Part shown: positions 8,717-17,592 of the stretch, in pieces
How the letters are laid out: every line of letters begins with the position of its first letter
Position numbering within the stretch: position 1 is the first letter of the stretch
Origin: Halopiger djelfimassiliensis
GTDB taxonomy: Archaea; Halobacteriota; Halobacteria; Halobacteriales; Natrialbaceae
Reading direction: 5' to 3'
Length of the DNA stretch: 64,000 bases
NCBI RefSeq assembly: GCF_000455365.1
Contig: NZ_HG315686.1
Coordinates: 592,779 to 656,778, forward strand
Notes under the pieces: generated by a model
The model's input: only the letters and a program-made list of their open reading frames with translations
The model's database searches: none
What the model was told of the DNA's origin: nothing
Made by a program: the position numbers and the translations under genes

Positions 8717-9508
8717 TTACGCGCCGCTGCCGGGTTGGGGATCGAGGTGTGGTTTCGGCAACAGGTCAGCGAAGGGTTGTGCATCGAGCCACTCGAGCAA
8801 GGCCACGAGCTGGTCCGCCGCGGCCTCGAAGAGTCGCTCACCGATCTCGGGCGTCGCGTCGGTCTGATCGCCGAAGACGCCGTTCGGACTGTTCTCGATG
8901 GAATCGTAGAACGTGGTCGCTCCATGGACGCGTTCCGCGTCGGAATCGAAGACGGCACCCCCGTCGTGGGCCGCCTCGAGTCGATCCTCGCGAACGAGTT
9001 CCTCGGCGATGTGCATGATCATCGCGGTCTCCTTCGGGCCGCCGTGGGGACCGGTGGTTTCGAAGACCGCATCGATCAGGTCGGGGATCGACTCGTCCCA
9101 CATCCACTCGATCGCGTAGGCGGTCCCGTCCTCGTGAAGCCGTCGTCCCACCTCCCGGAGGTGTGAGACGTTTCCGCCGTGGGCGTTGACGTAGACGATC
9201 CGGTCGATCCCGTGGGAGGTGAGGTTGCGCGAGAGGCTCTCGACGTAGTCCCGAAACACCGGCGGTTCGACCCACATCGTGCCGTGGAACTGCCGATGAT
9301 GGGAACTGACGCCGACGGGGATCGGCGGCGTACAGAGGTGTCCGGTCCGGTCGGTCGCCGCACGAGCGAGCGCCTCGGCGATCAGATAATCGGTTCCCTC
9401 GGGGAGGTGTGGACCGTGTTGCTCCGTCGAGCCGAGCGGGACGACCGCGAGCGATTCGGTTGCGGCGTACTCGGCAAGCTCCGGCCAGGAACGGTGTGAC
9501 AGGAACAT
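8717..9508 (-). CDS. Creatininase-family amidohydrolase
   Basis: 263 residues, the usual family length. Conserved metal-site elements are all present: GSTEQHGPHLPEGTD near residues 26-40, VNAHGGN near 107-113 and GPHGGPKETAM near 153-163. The family includes creatinine amidohydrolase, the archaeal formylpyrimidine deformylase ArfB of F420/riboflavin biosynthesis, and MftE peptidase. With no diagnostic neighbours the substrate cannot be chosen; ArfB-like activity is a possibility, not a conclusion. Likely cytoplasmic and metal-dependent (Zn, Mn or Fe). Divergent from nikR. Confidence 0.9.
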   Translation of the reverse strand: MFLSHRSWPELAEYAATESLAVVPLGSTEQHGPHLPEGTDYLIAEALARAATDRTGHLCTPPIPVGVSSHHRQFHGTMWVEPPVFRDYVESLSRNLTSHGIDRIVYVNAHGGNVSHLREVGRRLHEDGTAYAIEWMWDESIPDLIDAVFETTGPHGGPKETAMIMHIAEELVREDRLEAAHDGGAVFDSDAERVHGATTFYDSIENSPNGVFGDQTDATPEIGERLFEAAADQLVALLEWLDAQPFADLLPKPHLDPQPGSGA

Positions 9509-9651
9509 ACTCTCAGGACGGAACGGACACGCAAAACGTTGTCTGGCCGGTCACAACGGACGAAGATCGACCACGATAGTGCCGGTTCGAACGGGTAACG
9601 AAGCCGGAGCGACCGTCTTCCTCGCTGCTCGAGACGCCGACGAACGCGTGG

Positions 9652-9691
9652 TATGATAAGCCTTAATAGCTGACTACTTCGAGTTATTATA
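9652..9691 (+). promoter_or_regulatory. nikR promoter with flanking inverted repeat
   Basis: A TATA-like TTAATA at 9663-9668 lies about 25 bases before the nikR ATG, as for a leaderless transcript. It is bracketed by an imperfect inverted repeat: TATGATAA (9652-9659) and TTATTATA (9684-9691), one mismatch in eight, spacer 24 bases. The second arm overlaps the start codon. NikR proteins bind long, widely spaced dyads such as GTATGA-N16-TCATAC in E. coli; the left arm here includes GTATGA at 9651-9656. Autoregulation is inferred. Confidence 0.45.
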
Positions 9692-10119
9692 TGGCAGTTG
9701 TCAGCGTCTCGATGCCGGACGAACTCCTCGAGCGGCTCGACCAGTTCGCGGACGAGCACGGCTACACCGGCCGCAGCGAAGTCGTCAGGGAAGCGTCCCG
9801 GAACCTGCTCGGCGAGTTCGAGGACACCCGGCTCGAGGATCGCGATCTGATGGGGATCGTCACGGTCCTGTTCGACTACGAGACCACGAGCGTCGAGGAG
9901 CGCATGATGCACCTTCGCCACGAACACGAGGACCTCGTGGCCTCGAACTTCCACAGCCACGTCGGCGACCACTACTGTATGGAACTGTTCGTTCTCGAGG
10001 GCGAACTCGAGGACATCTCGTCGTTCGTCGGCAAGATTCGAGCGACCAAGGACGCGCTGACGGTCGATTACTCGGTCATTCCGGTCGACAGCTTCGATCC
10101 GATCGCACAGGATCCCTGA
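9691..10119 (+). CDS. nikR: NikR-family nickel-responsive ribbon-helix-helix regulator
   Basis: 142 residues. N-terminal CopG/MetJ/Arc ribbon-helix-helix ([17 protein letters not shown], then [17 protein letters not shown]), followed by the ACT-like nickel-binding domain from about residue 60. Candidate nickel ligands are visible in order: His in LRHEHEDLV, then the H-x-H pair and Cys of [13 protein letters not shown], matching the H76/H87/H89/C95 set of E. coli NikR. It should repress nickel uptake or related genes when nickel is bound. No nickel transporter lies in this window, so its targets are elsewhere, possibly including its own promoter. Confidence 0.93.
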   Translation: MAVVSVSMPDELLERLDQFADEHGYTGRSEVVREASRNLLGEFEDTRLEDRDLMGIVTVLFDYETTSVEERMMHLRHEHEDLVASNFHSHVGDHYCMELFVLEGELEDISSFVGKIRATKDALTVDYSVIPVDSFDPIAQDP

Positions 10120-10161
10120 GCCGGACGACTGACCGAGGGCCGGCGTCCGTCTCGGGTCCGG

Positions 10162-10683
10162 TCACTTCCGGCTTCGCAGGGTGACATACACCAGGCCCGT
10201 GAGACAACCGACCGGGATGGTGGCCCACCACGTGAGCGCGAATCCGACCAGAACGGCGAGTCCGGAGAGTTCGACGGTGGCTCCGATACTCGTGGAAAGG
10301 TCCTTCGTAGCGACCATGGTGACGGCGAGGAGCACGAATCCGACGAGATACGTGCTGATGGTTCCGAGACCACCGACGACGAATCCGGCACCCGACGTCC
10401 GCGCCGGCAAGAGCCGCCATCCAACGGTCCCAACCAGAAACGCCGCCGGAACGACGAACAGCTGTCCCCGCGTCGCGAAGTACAACACCCAGCGGCGTTC
10501 GAGCGCCATGAAGTACACCGACCGGTCGACGGGGAGATGACCGGAGTCGATGAGAACGACCGTGGCCACGTACAGCGTCGTCGCGACGACGGCGGCAATC
10601 ACGGCCGCATAGCCCGCACCGATGTCGCGTCGATCCGTCCCCGGACCGTACCGCTCGTACGTGGTTCGAAGGGCATGCTGCAT
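10162..10683 (-). CDS. Membrane protein of unknown function, about four helices
   Basis: 173 residues. Predicted helices: AAVIAAVVATTLYVATVVLI, LFVVPAAFLVGTVGWRLL, TISTYLVGFVLLAVTMVA and LAVLVGFALTWWATIPVGCL. The N-terminus is charged and cytoplasmic-looking (TTYERYGPGTDRRD) and the last residues are basic. No family recognised. A TATA-like TTATAAAA on the minus strand (about 10701-10708) sits 22-24 bases before the ATG, so transcription is probably leaderless and monocistronic. Convergent with nikR. Confidence 0.75.
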   Translation of the reverse strand: MQHALRTTYERYGPGTDRRDIGAGYAAVIAAVVATTLYVATVVLIDSGHLPVDRSVYFMALERRWVLYFATRGQLFVVPAAFLVGTVGWRLLPARTSGAGFVVGGLGTISTYLVGFVLLAVTMVATKDLSTSIGATVELSGLAVLVGFALTWWATIPVGCLTGLVYVTLRSRK

Positions 10684-10881
10684 ACGCAGAGAGAAGTCGG
10701 TTTTATAACATAACTATTTCGTTGCGTGATGAATGTATTCGTCCGAATAATACCACAACAGCCGATAGCCGGGACGGAATCCGTCGGTCCCGGGCTGGTC
10801 GGGCCGTTCTCGATGGGTAGGTCTGTATGAGCTTCGGTGACGAACGCGTAGTTTTACTGCCGGTCCGTCCGAAGGGGCGGT

Positions 10882-11259
10882 ATGACCTATCGGAAGGTAA
10901 ACTACGAGGACGTCGAGCAGGTCTCGAGCGCGATGCACGTTCTCAGCGATCCCCTCGAGACCGAGCAGGTGGGCGTCACCGTCGCCCGCTGTGATCCCGG
11001 CTGGAAGAGCAAACCTCACGATCACACGGACAACGACCACGAGGAGGTCTACGTCCTCATCGAGGGGAAGGCGACGGTCGTGGTCGACGACGAGGACGTC
11101 GAGATGGAGGCCGGCGACGCCCTCTGGATTCCGCCGGAGTCGACCCGGCAGATCCGCAACGGCGACGCCGAGAGCGCGTTCGTGCTCGTGAGTGCTCCGA
11201 GCATCGGCGACGAGGACGGTGAGGACGGCGACTGGCTGCTGTCGGGGTTCGCCGGATAG
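10882..11259 (+). CDS. Single-domain cupin protein
   Basis: 125 residues. Cupin motif 1 is PHDHTDNDHEEVYVLIEG (two His, Glu, and a third His-type position) and motif 2 is AGDALWIPPESTRQIRNG, where the usual last His of motif 2 is replaced (TRQIRN). Metal binding through motif 1 is therefore plausible but the site may be altered. Small haloarchaeal cupins of this kind are mostly uncharacterised. The C-terminal tail is acidic (GDEDGEDGD). A TATA-like TTTTACT at 10852-10858 is about 27 bases before the ATG, fitting a leaderless transcript. Confidence 0.88.
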   Translation: MTYRKVNYEDVEQVSSAMHVLSDPLETEQVGVTVARCDPGWKSKPHDHTDNDHEEVYVLIEGKATVVVDDEDVEMEAGDALWIPPESTRQIRNGDAESAFVLVSAPSIGDEDGEDGDWLLSGFAG

Positions 11260-11350
11260 CCCGGCCAGAAAATCGGCGGGACGGTTTAGTGTCTCGACGC
11301 CGTCCCTCGAGAGCGGGTGAGGATCGATCTACTCGAAACACCACGCCGTC

Positions 11351-11797
11351 GTGTCGTTCGTCGTCGCGGCCGTACTCGGGTACGCGCTGTCGCCGATCAT
11401 CCTGCTCGGGGACGCCGTCCCGACAGCCCTCGTCGTCCTCTACGGGACGGCCGTCGGCGTGCTCGTCGACCTCGATCACTTCCTGATCGCCAGACTGAAA
11501 ACCGGCCGCTGGGACGCCGTACGCTTTTGTCTTCGAACCCCGTCCGCGGCCGTGGCCGACCAGGGGCGGATCTTCGGGCAGGGTGACGTCGGCATGCTCT
11601 CGCGGCTGTTGAGCCACCTCCTGATCCTCGGCGTCGTCGTCCCGTTGCTGGCGGCCGTCAGCGTCCCGCTGGCGATCCTTACCGGGGCGATCCTGTACGT
11701 TCACCTCGTCTGTGACGTCGGCTGGGACATCCGACGGCTTGATCACCACGTCGACGACGCCACGGACGAGGAGGACCTCGTCCGGGCGCTGCGGTGA
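11351..11797 (+). CDS. Membrane protein with YdjM/DUF457-like features
   Basis: 148 residues from a GTG at 11351. Helices: VVAAVLGYALSPIILLG, ALVVLYGTAVGVLVDLDHFLI, LLSHLLILGVVVPLLAAVSV and AILTGAILYVHLVCDVGWDI. The DLDHF and HLVCDVGWD elements resemble the conserved Asp/His pairs of membrane-bound DUF457 (YdjM-like, putative metal-dependent) proteins. The start is uncertain: the frame is open ten codons further up to a TGA at 11318 and encodes IYSKHHAVVS in phase, which looks like genuine family N-terminus including a His pair, yet no ATG or GTG precedes it. A rare start or a small sequence change is possible. Confidence 0.75.
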   Translation: MSFVVAAVLGYALSPIILLGDAVPTALVVLYGTAVGVLVDLDHFLIARLKTGRWDAVRFCLRTPSAAVADQGRIFGQGDVGMLSRLLSHLLILGVVVPLLAAVSVPLAILTGAILYVHLVCDVGWDIRRLDHHVDDATDEEDLVRALR

Positions 11798-11920
11798 GGT
11801 GTCGGCCGCGGGAACGGCGAGCCATCGATGGCCCGGCGGGCGGTGTCGGATCGCGTCGGGCATAAAAAGCCTAGCCGCTCCGGCACAACGTCGATCCGTT
11901 CGGCATCCGAACCAACGCGT

Positions 11921-13321
11921 ATGACGACGCAGCCTCCAGGCGACACGGACGATGACGGGCGGTTCGATTCCGCTACGGAACGATCGTCAGGGACGGCGGA
12001 CCGACACCCCAACGCACAGCCGCTGCCGCCCGGCCCCGACGGCTACCCGATCGTCGGCAACACCCTCGAGTTCGTTCGCGATCCGTTCGGGTTCTACGAT
12101 GAACTCGAGGAGTACGGCGACGTCGTCCGGTACAGGGTGGCCGGCCGCACGTTCGCCGCGTTGTTTGCTCCGGCGTCCGTCGAACGGGTGCTCGTCGGGG
12201 AACCGAAGCGGTTCGAGCGGTTCCTCTTTTCCGATCTCGGACTCGACTTCGCGCCGGAGGGACTCCTGTTCACCGACGGCGCGCAGTGGCGAACCCAGCG
12301 CCGGGCCATGCAACCCGCCTTTACGATCGATCGGATCCGATCGTACGCCGATGCGATGGTCGACGAAGCCGAACGAACCGCCGAGTCCTGGCGCGACGGA
12401 CAGCCGGTCGCGCTCAACCGGGACTTCTCGGATCTCACCCTCCGAATCCTCTCGAAGGCGCTCTTCGACGTCGATGCCGATCCCGACGCGGAGGACGAGC
12501 CGATCACCCGCGCCGCCAGAGTGATCAACGAACGGGGCGACTCGCGTCGTCTCTCGACGTTCCTTCCCACCTGGCTCCCCACGCCGGCGAACCGCCGGTT
12601 CCGGCGGGCGATGGCCGCGTATCGCGACCGGGTCGACGAACTGATCGCCCGGCGTCGCGCCGATCCCGACGGCGACGATCTGCTGTCGATCCTGCTCCGG
12701 ACCGACGACCTCTCCGAAACCGAGATCCGTGACAACCTGATCACGTTCACGTTCGCCGGCCACGAAACCACCTCGCTCGGCCTGACCTACACCTGCATGC
12801 TGCTGGCCGAGCACGACGACGTCGCCGAAACGCTCCGGCGGGAACTCGAGACGGTCCTGGACGGCGAGCGGCCCCGATTTGAGCACGTGCCGCAACTCGA
12901 GTATACCGAACGCGTTCTCAACGAAGCGATGCGGCTGTACCCGCCCGCGTACGTGCTCTTCCGAAGGGCGACCGAGGACGCCGTCGTCGGCGGGTATCGG
13001 ATCCCGGAGGGGACGGTCCTGTCGCTCCCGCAGTTTCACCTGCACACCGACGAGCGGTTCTACGACGACCCCGAGGCGTTCAGACCCGAGCGCTGGAGCG
13101 AGGACCGCGACCGACCCGAGTACGCCTACTTCCCGTTCGGCGGCGGTCCGCGCCACTGTATCGGCATGCGCTTTGCGACCCTCGAGATGAAGCTCGTTCT
13201 CGCGACGCTGGTCCGCCGATTCGACCTGCGTCTGCTGAGCGATCCCGATCCGGAACTCGCGGTGGGGGCGACCCTGCAACCGGACGAGGACGTCCGGGTT
13301 CGAGTCCGTCGGCGGTCGTAG
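11921..13321 (+). CDS. Cytochrome P450
   Basis: 466 residues, normal for a soluble P450. Diagnostic features: I-helix oxygen-binding motif AGHETTS near residue 280, K-helix ExxR in NEAMRLYPP, PERW meander (FRPERWSED), and the haem loop FPFGGGPRHCIGMRFA with the proximal Cys near residue 414. It should mono-oxygenate a hydrophobic substrate; halophilic P450s are poorly characterised and no ferredoxin or reductase gene is adjacent. I chose the ATG at 11921 over an upstream in-frame ATG (11828) because the extra residues are basic and unlike the acidic N-terminus; a CATAAAAAG element at 11859 could be its TATA box. Confidence 0.95.
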   Translation: MTTQPPGDTDDDGRFDSATERSSGTADRHPNAQPLPPGPDGYPIVGNTLEFVRDPFGFYDELEEYGDVVRYRVAGRTFAALFAPASVERVLVGEPKRFERFLFSDLGLDFAPEGLLFTDGAQWRTQRRAMQPAFTIDRIRSYADAMVDEAERTAESWRDGQPVALNRDFSDLTLRILSKALFDVDADPDAEDEPITRAARVINERGDSRRLSTFLPTWLPTPANRRFRRAMAAYRDRVDELIARRRADPDGDDLLSILLRTDDLSETEIRDNLITFTFAGHETTSLGLTYTCMLLAEHDDVAETLRRELETVLDGERPRFEHVPQLEYTERVLNEAMRLYPPAYVLFRRATEDAVVGGYRIPEGTVLSLPQFHLHTDERFYDDPEAFRPERWSEDRDRPEYAYFPFGGGPRHCIGMRFATLEMKLVLATLVRRFDLRLLSDPDPELAVGATLQPDEDVRVRVRRRS

Positions 13322-13388
13322 CCGGGCACCCACCACCCCGTGCAGCGCAGCCCCCGGCTATATTCGGCTCGCTGTCGACTGACGGGAC

Positions 13389-14543
13389 ATGGACCTGCTT
13401 GACGACAGCATCGTTCCGGAGCACGCCCGCGACGTCAAAGCAGACGCCCGCGAGTTCGCGCGCGAACACATCGAACCGAACGCGACGGCGTACTTCCAGT
13501 CCGGCGAGTACCCACACGACGTGCTCGAGGCGGGACGGGAGGCGAACCTCGTCGCTCAGGACATTCCCGAGGAGTGGGGCGGGCGCGGCCTCGATCTCCC
13601 CCAGTTGCTCGCGATCACCGAGGAGTTCTACCGGGCGGATGCGGGCATCGCCCTGACGCTTCAGCTGGCGAGTTTCGGCTGCGAGATTACCTACGAGTAC
13701 GGCTCCGACGAGCAGTGCGAGGAGTATATCCGGCCGGTCGCCGAGGGCGAACAACTGTCGGGACTTGCCGTCTCGGAACCGGAGACGGGGAGCGATCTCG
13801 CGGGAATGGAAACGCGCGCCGAGCGGGACGGCGACGAGTACGTACTCAACGGCGAGAAGTACTGGATCGGAAACGGCGTCGAAGCCGACTGGGTGACCCT
13901 CTATGCACGAACGGACGACGACGAGGACAACCGGTACGGCAACCACTCGATGTTCATCGTTCCCACCGATACCGACGGCTACGAGGCCGAGCACATCCCG
14001 GAGAAGATGGCGATGCGCGCCTCGAAACAGGCTCACATCGAACTCGAGGACTGTCGAATTCCGGCCGAGAACCTGATCGGAACGGAAGGAGCCGGCTTCT
14101 GGATGCTCGCGGAGTTTTTCAATCAGGGGCGGGTCGTCGTGTCCGGACACGGACTGGGGATTGCCGCGGCCGCCATCGAATCGACCTGGGAGTTCGCCCA
14201 CGACCGCGAGGAGTTCGGGCGGTCGATAACCGAGTTTCAGGCCGTCCAGCACGGGCTCGCCGACATGCTCGTCGCGTTCGAAGGGGCACGGTCGCTCACG
14301 TGGCGCGCCTGTGAGAAAGTCAAAAACGGTGAGAACCCGGGGTACTGGGCGGCCCTCTCGAAGACGAACGCGACGGAGGCGGCGGTCGACATCGCCGAAC
14401 AGGGGATGCAGTTCCACGGCGGCCGGTCGATCCTCGACGAGCGTCGGATCGCCCGCGTCTATCGCGACGCACGGATTCCCGTCATCTACGAGGGAGCAAA
14501 CGAGATCCAGCGAAACCTGATCTACGGACAGGCTCCCCAGTAG
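13389..14543 (+). CDS. Acyl-CoA dehydrogenase
   Basis: 384 residues, full length for the family. Signature 1 SGLAVSEPETGSDLAGMET (FAD and substrate binding) and the C-terminal active-site segment YEGANEIQRNLI with the catalytic Glu are both clear; FGRSITEFQAVQH and QFHGG are conserved as well. It oxidises an acyl-CoA to the trans-2-enoyl-CoA in the cytoplasm and passes electrons to an ETF not in this window. It starts 68 bases after the P450 stop and could be cotranscribed, which may hint that the P450 feeds an acyl-type substrate. Chain-length preference cannot be read. Confidence 0.95.
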   Translation: MDLLDDSIVPEHARDVKADAREFAREHIEPNATAYFQSGEYPHDVLEAGREANLVAQDIPEEWGGRGLDLPQLLAITEEFYRADAGIALTLQLASFGCEITYEYGSDEQCEEYIRPVAEGEQLSGLAVSEPETGSDLAGMETRAERDGDEYVLNGEKYWIGNGVEADWVTLYARTDDDEDNRYGNHSMFIVPTDTDGYEAEHIPEKMAMRASKQAHIELEDCRIPAENLIGTEGAGFWMLAEFFNQGRVVVSGHGLGIAAAAIESTWEFAHDREEFGRSITEFQAVQHGLADMLVAFEGARSLTWRACEKVKNGENPGYWAALSKTNATEAAVDIAEQGMQFHGGRSILDERRIARVYRDARIPVIYEGANEIQRNLIYGQAPQ

Positions 14544-14679
14544 CGTCGGCCGAACGAGGGCGGCAGGCATCGCGATCTCGCCCGGGTCGGTGTCGAAAGA
14601 ACAATCCGTTTCGACGCGAACTGTACTGCAAGACCGCCACCACCGTACCGACGGTGGGGGCAGACAGGACACACCGACT

Positions 14680-16647
14680 ATGAGCCGACCACGGGTTCTC
14701 TGCGTCAGCCGCGACCGATCGACCCGGGCGTCCGTTGCGCTCTCGCTTACGGACACGCCAGTCAACGTCGTCATCGCCCAGCGGTCGGCCGAGGCGATCG
14801 ATCGACTCGAGCGAGAACCGATCGACGCCGTCGTCATCGACGCGAGTACGATCGCGGACGTCCCCGAACTCGTCGATACGGCCGAGTCCGAAGCGCCAGC
14901 GGTGCCGGCGTTCGTCCACTGGGGACACGCCGACGGCGACGACGACTCGATCGCAGTGCTGAGCGAAGTCGTCACCCGCCCGGACGATACCGATTCGGCG
15001 GAACGACTGGCGACGGCAGTAACCGATCGGATCGCCACCGCGCTCGCCGATCCGGACCGGCCCGCCGGGTTCGATCGGACGGAGTCGCCGGGCAATGACG
15101 CCGACGGTCCCGACGTTACCGCGCTCCCGACCGAACTCGAAGAGACCGTCGAGACCGTCAGGTGTCGGCTTGCCGATGTCGATTCGGCGCGGACCGTCGA
15201 ACGAGTCCTCCGCGAGACGTTGACGGCGACCGACCGGTTCGCGTTCGCCTGGGTTGGCGAGTACGATCGCGGCGAGCGGGCGATCGTCCCGTGGCTGACG
15301 GATCCGGAAGCGTCAGCGTGGCCGATGCAACGAACGTTCGACATCGGCTCGGGGGACCAACCCCTGCTGGAGCGAGCGATGCACAGCGAGGACCTCCAGA
15401 CGCTCCAGCAGGTCGCCGACAACAGGGATGTCGTTCCGTTCGGCCAGCGTGCACTCGAGCGGGACGTCCAGGCCGTCGCCGTCGCACCGCTGGTCTCGAA
15501 CGACGATCTGTACGGCGTCCTCGTCGTCTACGCCGAGGAGACCGTCTCGACCGCTGAGCGCGAGACGATCCGTGCGATCGCCGCTGTCGCCTCGCACGTC
15601 CTCGAGACGATCGCCGTTCGCGGGCAACTCGAACAACAGGAACGGACGCTCCACCGGTACGAACGGCTGGTCGAGACGGCCGGCGACGGGATGTACGTCC
15701 TCGACGAATCGGGGCATTTCATGACGGTCAACGACGCGCTCGTGGAGATGACCGGCTACAGCCGCGAGGGGTTACTCGGCGAGCACGCCTCGATCCTGTT
15801 CGACGAGACGGACGTCGAGGCCGGCGAGGAGACGATTCGATCACTGCTCGAGGGCGAAGCGAGTACCGCAACGCTCGAGATGTCCCTCGAAACGAAAGCC
15901 GGTGAGACGATCCCCTGTGAGGCCCAGATCGCGCTTCTCGTCCGCAAGCGGGAGTTCCGCGGTTCCGTCGGGGTGATCCGGGACGTCACCGAGCGGAAAC
16001 GGAGCGAACGGAAACTCCGCAAGCAAAACGAGCGACTCGACGCGTTCGCCCGGATCGTCAGTCACGACTTGCGAAACCCACTGGGGATCTCACAGGGGTA
16101 TCTCGATCTGCTCGAGGACACCGAATCGATGGACCACGTCGAGCACATCCGCGACGGTCTCGATCGGATGGAGTCGATCATCGACGACGTTCTGGCGATC
16201 GCCCGGGACGGAACGTGGGCGGCCGAAACCGAACCCGTCGATCTCGAGTCGGCCGTCACCGACGCCTGGGACCACGTTTCGACGGCGGAAGCGACGCTTT
16301 CGGTCGACGGGACGGCGACCTTCGAGGCCGACAGATCGCGGCTCCTGCGATTGCTCGAGAACCTCTTTCGAAACGCCGTCGAACACGGCGGCGCGGACGT
16401 GACCGTTCGGGTCGGACCGATCGGCTCGAACGGCGAAACGCGAGGCTTTTTCGTCGAAGACACCGGTGACGGGTTGCCCGACGGGATTCGAGAACGCGTC
16501 TTCGACCCGTCGGTTTCGACCGACTCCGACGGGCTCGGCATCGGACTCTGGATCGTCCGAGAAGTCGCGACCGGACACGGATGGTCCGTCGACGCGACGG
16601 AAAGCGAGGCGGGAGGGGCCAGATTCGAGTTTACGGTCGACCGCTAG
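14680..16647 (+). CDS. Histidine kinase: degenerate receiver, GAF, PAS, HisKA, HATPase
   Basis: 655 residues from the ATG at 14680 (upstream in-frame starts give an unlikely basic leader). Residues 1-125 resemble a receiver fold (RVLCVSRDRS, then DAVVIDAS) but keep only part of the acidic pocket and lack the Thr/Lys pair, so phosphotransfer is doubtful. A GAF domain follows (TDRFAFAWVGEYDRG to VLVVYAEE), then PAS (VETAGDGMYVLDESGHFMTVN), HisKA with SHDLRNPLG, N-box LLENLFRNAVEHG, and G-boxes EDTGDGLPDG and GLGIGLWIV. Soluble. It is convergent with the HalX response regulator four bases away, its likely cognate partner. Confidence 0.93.
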   Translation: MSRPRVLCVSRDRSTRASVALSLTDTPVNVVIAQRSAEAIDRLEREPIDAVVIDASTIADVPELVDTAESEAPAVPAFVHWGHADGDDDSIAVLSEVVTRPDDTDSAERLATAVTDRIATALADPDRPAGFDRTESPGNDADGPDVTALPTELEETVETVRCRLADVDSARTVERVLRETLTATDRFAFAWVGEYDRGERAIVPWLTDPEASAWPMQRTFDIGSGDQPLLERAMHSEDLQTLQQVADNRDVVPFGQRALERDVQAVAVAPLVSNDDLYGVLVVYAEETVSTAERETIRAIAAVASHVLETIAVRGQLEQQERTLHRYERLVETAGDGMYVLDESGHFMTVNDALVEMTGYSREGLLGEHASILFDETDVEAGEETIRSLLEGEASTATLEMSLETKAGETIPCEAQIALLVRKREFRGSVGVIRDVTERKRSERKLRKQNERLDAFARIVSHDLRNPLGISQGYLDLLEDTESMDHVEHIRDGLDRMESIIDDVLAIARDGTWAAETEPVDLESAVTDAWDHVSTAEATLSVDGTATFEADRSRLLRLLENLFRNAVEHGGADVTVRVGPIGSNGETRGFFVEDTGDGLPDGIRERVFDPSVSTDSDGLGIGLWIVREVATGHGWSVDATESEAGGARFEFTVDR

Positions 16648-16651
16648 ACGC

Positions 16652-17230
16652 TCAGTCGCTCGATTCGGACTGCAGGTCCTGAAACACGGCGACGAAATCG
16701 TCGTGTGTCGTCAATCCCGCGACCGCGTCGTCGACCCGTGCCTCGAGTTCCGCGACGCGCTCCCGGAGTTCCTGATACTCCTCGTTGCCCGCGAGTTCCC
16801 GCTCCGTTTTCTTGGACTCGAGCAGCGCCTTCTTCGAGACCAGCGAGTAGTACTCCTGAATCTCCGCCTCGTACGTCGCGCGCGTGGTGACGTCTTCGAC
16901 GATCTCGATCAGTTCGTCACGCGAAACCGGCTTGACCAGGTAATCGTCGAATCCCATGTCGATGATGTCGAAGTCGGGATCGACGGCCGTCACCATGACG
17001 ACCTGACAGTCATAGCCCGCGTCTCGGATCTCGGTCAGAACCTCGTCGCCGGACAGGTCCGGCATCCGTCGGTCCAGCAGGACGACGTCGACCGAATCGG
17101 ACAGCTTTTCGAGGGCACCCTCGCCGCTGTAGGCTGCCTCGGCGGACCACTCGGTCTCGAGCCAAGTAGCGAACGGATCCGCGAGTCGTTTCTCGTCGTC
17201 GACGACCAGGATTTCCAGCTCCTCACTCAT
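16652..17230 (-). CDS. Response regulator with HalX domain
   Basis: 192 residues. Complete receiver: ILVVDDEKR (acidic pair), VVLLDRRMPD (phospho-acceptor Asp near residue 52), MVTAVDPD (Thr) and DYLVKPVS (Lys). The last 70 residues form the HalX domain, an alpha-helical coiled region (EAEIQEYYSLVSKKALLESKK, then ELRERVAELEARV). There is no DNA-binding domain, so output is probably by protein contact. A GGAGGGG stretch sits about nine bases before the ATG. Convergent, four bases from the stop of the histidine kinase at 14680-16647. Confidence 0.95.
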   Translation of the reverse strand: MSEELEILVVDDEKRLADPFATWLETEWSAEAAYSGEGALEKLSDSVDVVLLDRRMPDLSGDEVLTEIRDAGYDCQVVMVTAVDPDFDIIDMGFDDYLVKPVSRDELIEIVEDVTTRATYEAEIQEYYSLVSKKALLESKKTERELAGNEEYQELRERVAELEARVDDAVAGLTTHDDFVAVFQDLQSESSD

Positions 17231-17592
17231 GGGCTGACCCCTCCGTTCCCATCATTTACAGCCACGACTCACCAATGGTATCTCTGGTTGATAAATCTCG
17301 TGACCAGAAATCAACCATCCGACGTGTTATTCGATGTATTTCCGTATCGAATAGGTAATTTAACTACTCGATGAGTGTATACGCACATTCTGAGAGGAAG
17401 GTAGCTGGATAAAGCAATCCGACACGGAGTCGATAGAACGCGGGCTGTCAGGTTCGGTTCGCGGTGGTGGTCACGCCGGCGGGCGGTCACCGGCCGGTCG
17501 ATTCGGCGACGGAACTCGCCGACGAACGACCGGGGAGGGTTCCGCCGACTCGAGGGTACCGTCGTCCGCGGCCCGTTTCGGCCAGCTGCGGG
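17231..17592. other. Intergenic interval of about 360 bases, partly AT-rich
   Basis: Upstream of the HalX regulator and downstream of the fused beta-oxidation gene, both on the minus strand. Bases about 17260-17420 are clearly AT-richer than the surroundings and contain several short TATA-like elements, for example GTAAATGAT on the minus strand about 24 bases before the regulator start. No credible open frame was found. I read it as promoter and regulatory DNA of the response regulator plus the 3' region of the neighbouring gene. Confidence 0.45.

Noticed and set aside
13080-15422. A 780-codon open frame on the minus strand across the P450 end, an acyl-CoA dehydrogenase and a kinase
   Set aside because: It crosses three well-supported genes in antisense and is rich in Ser/Arg without any motif.
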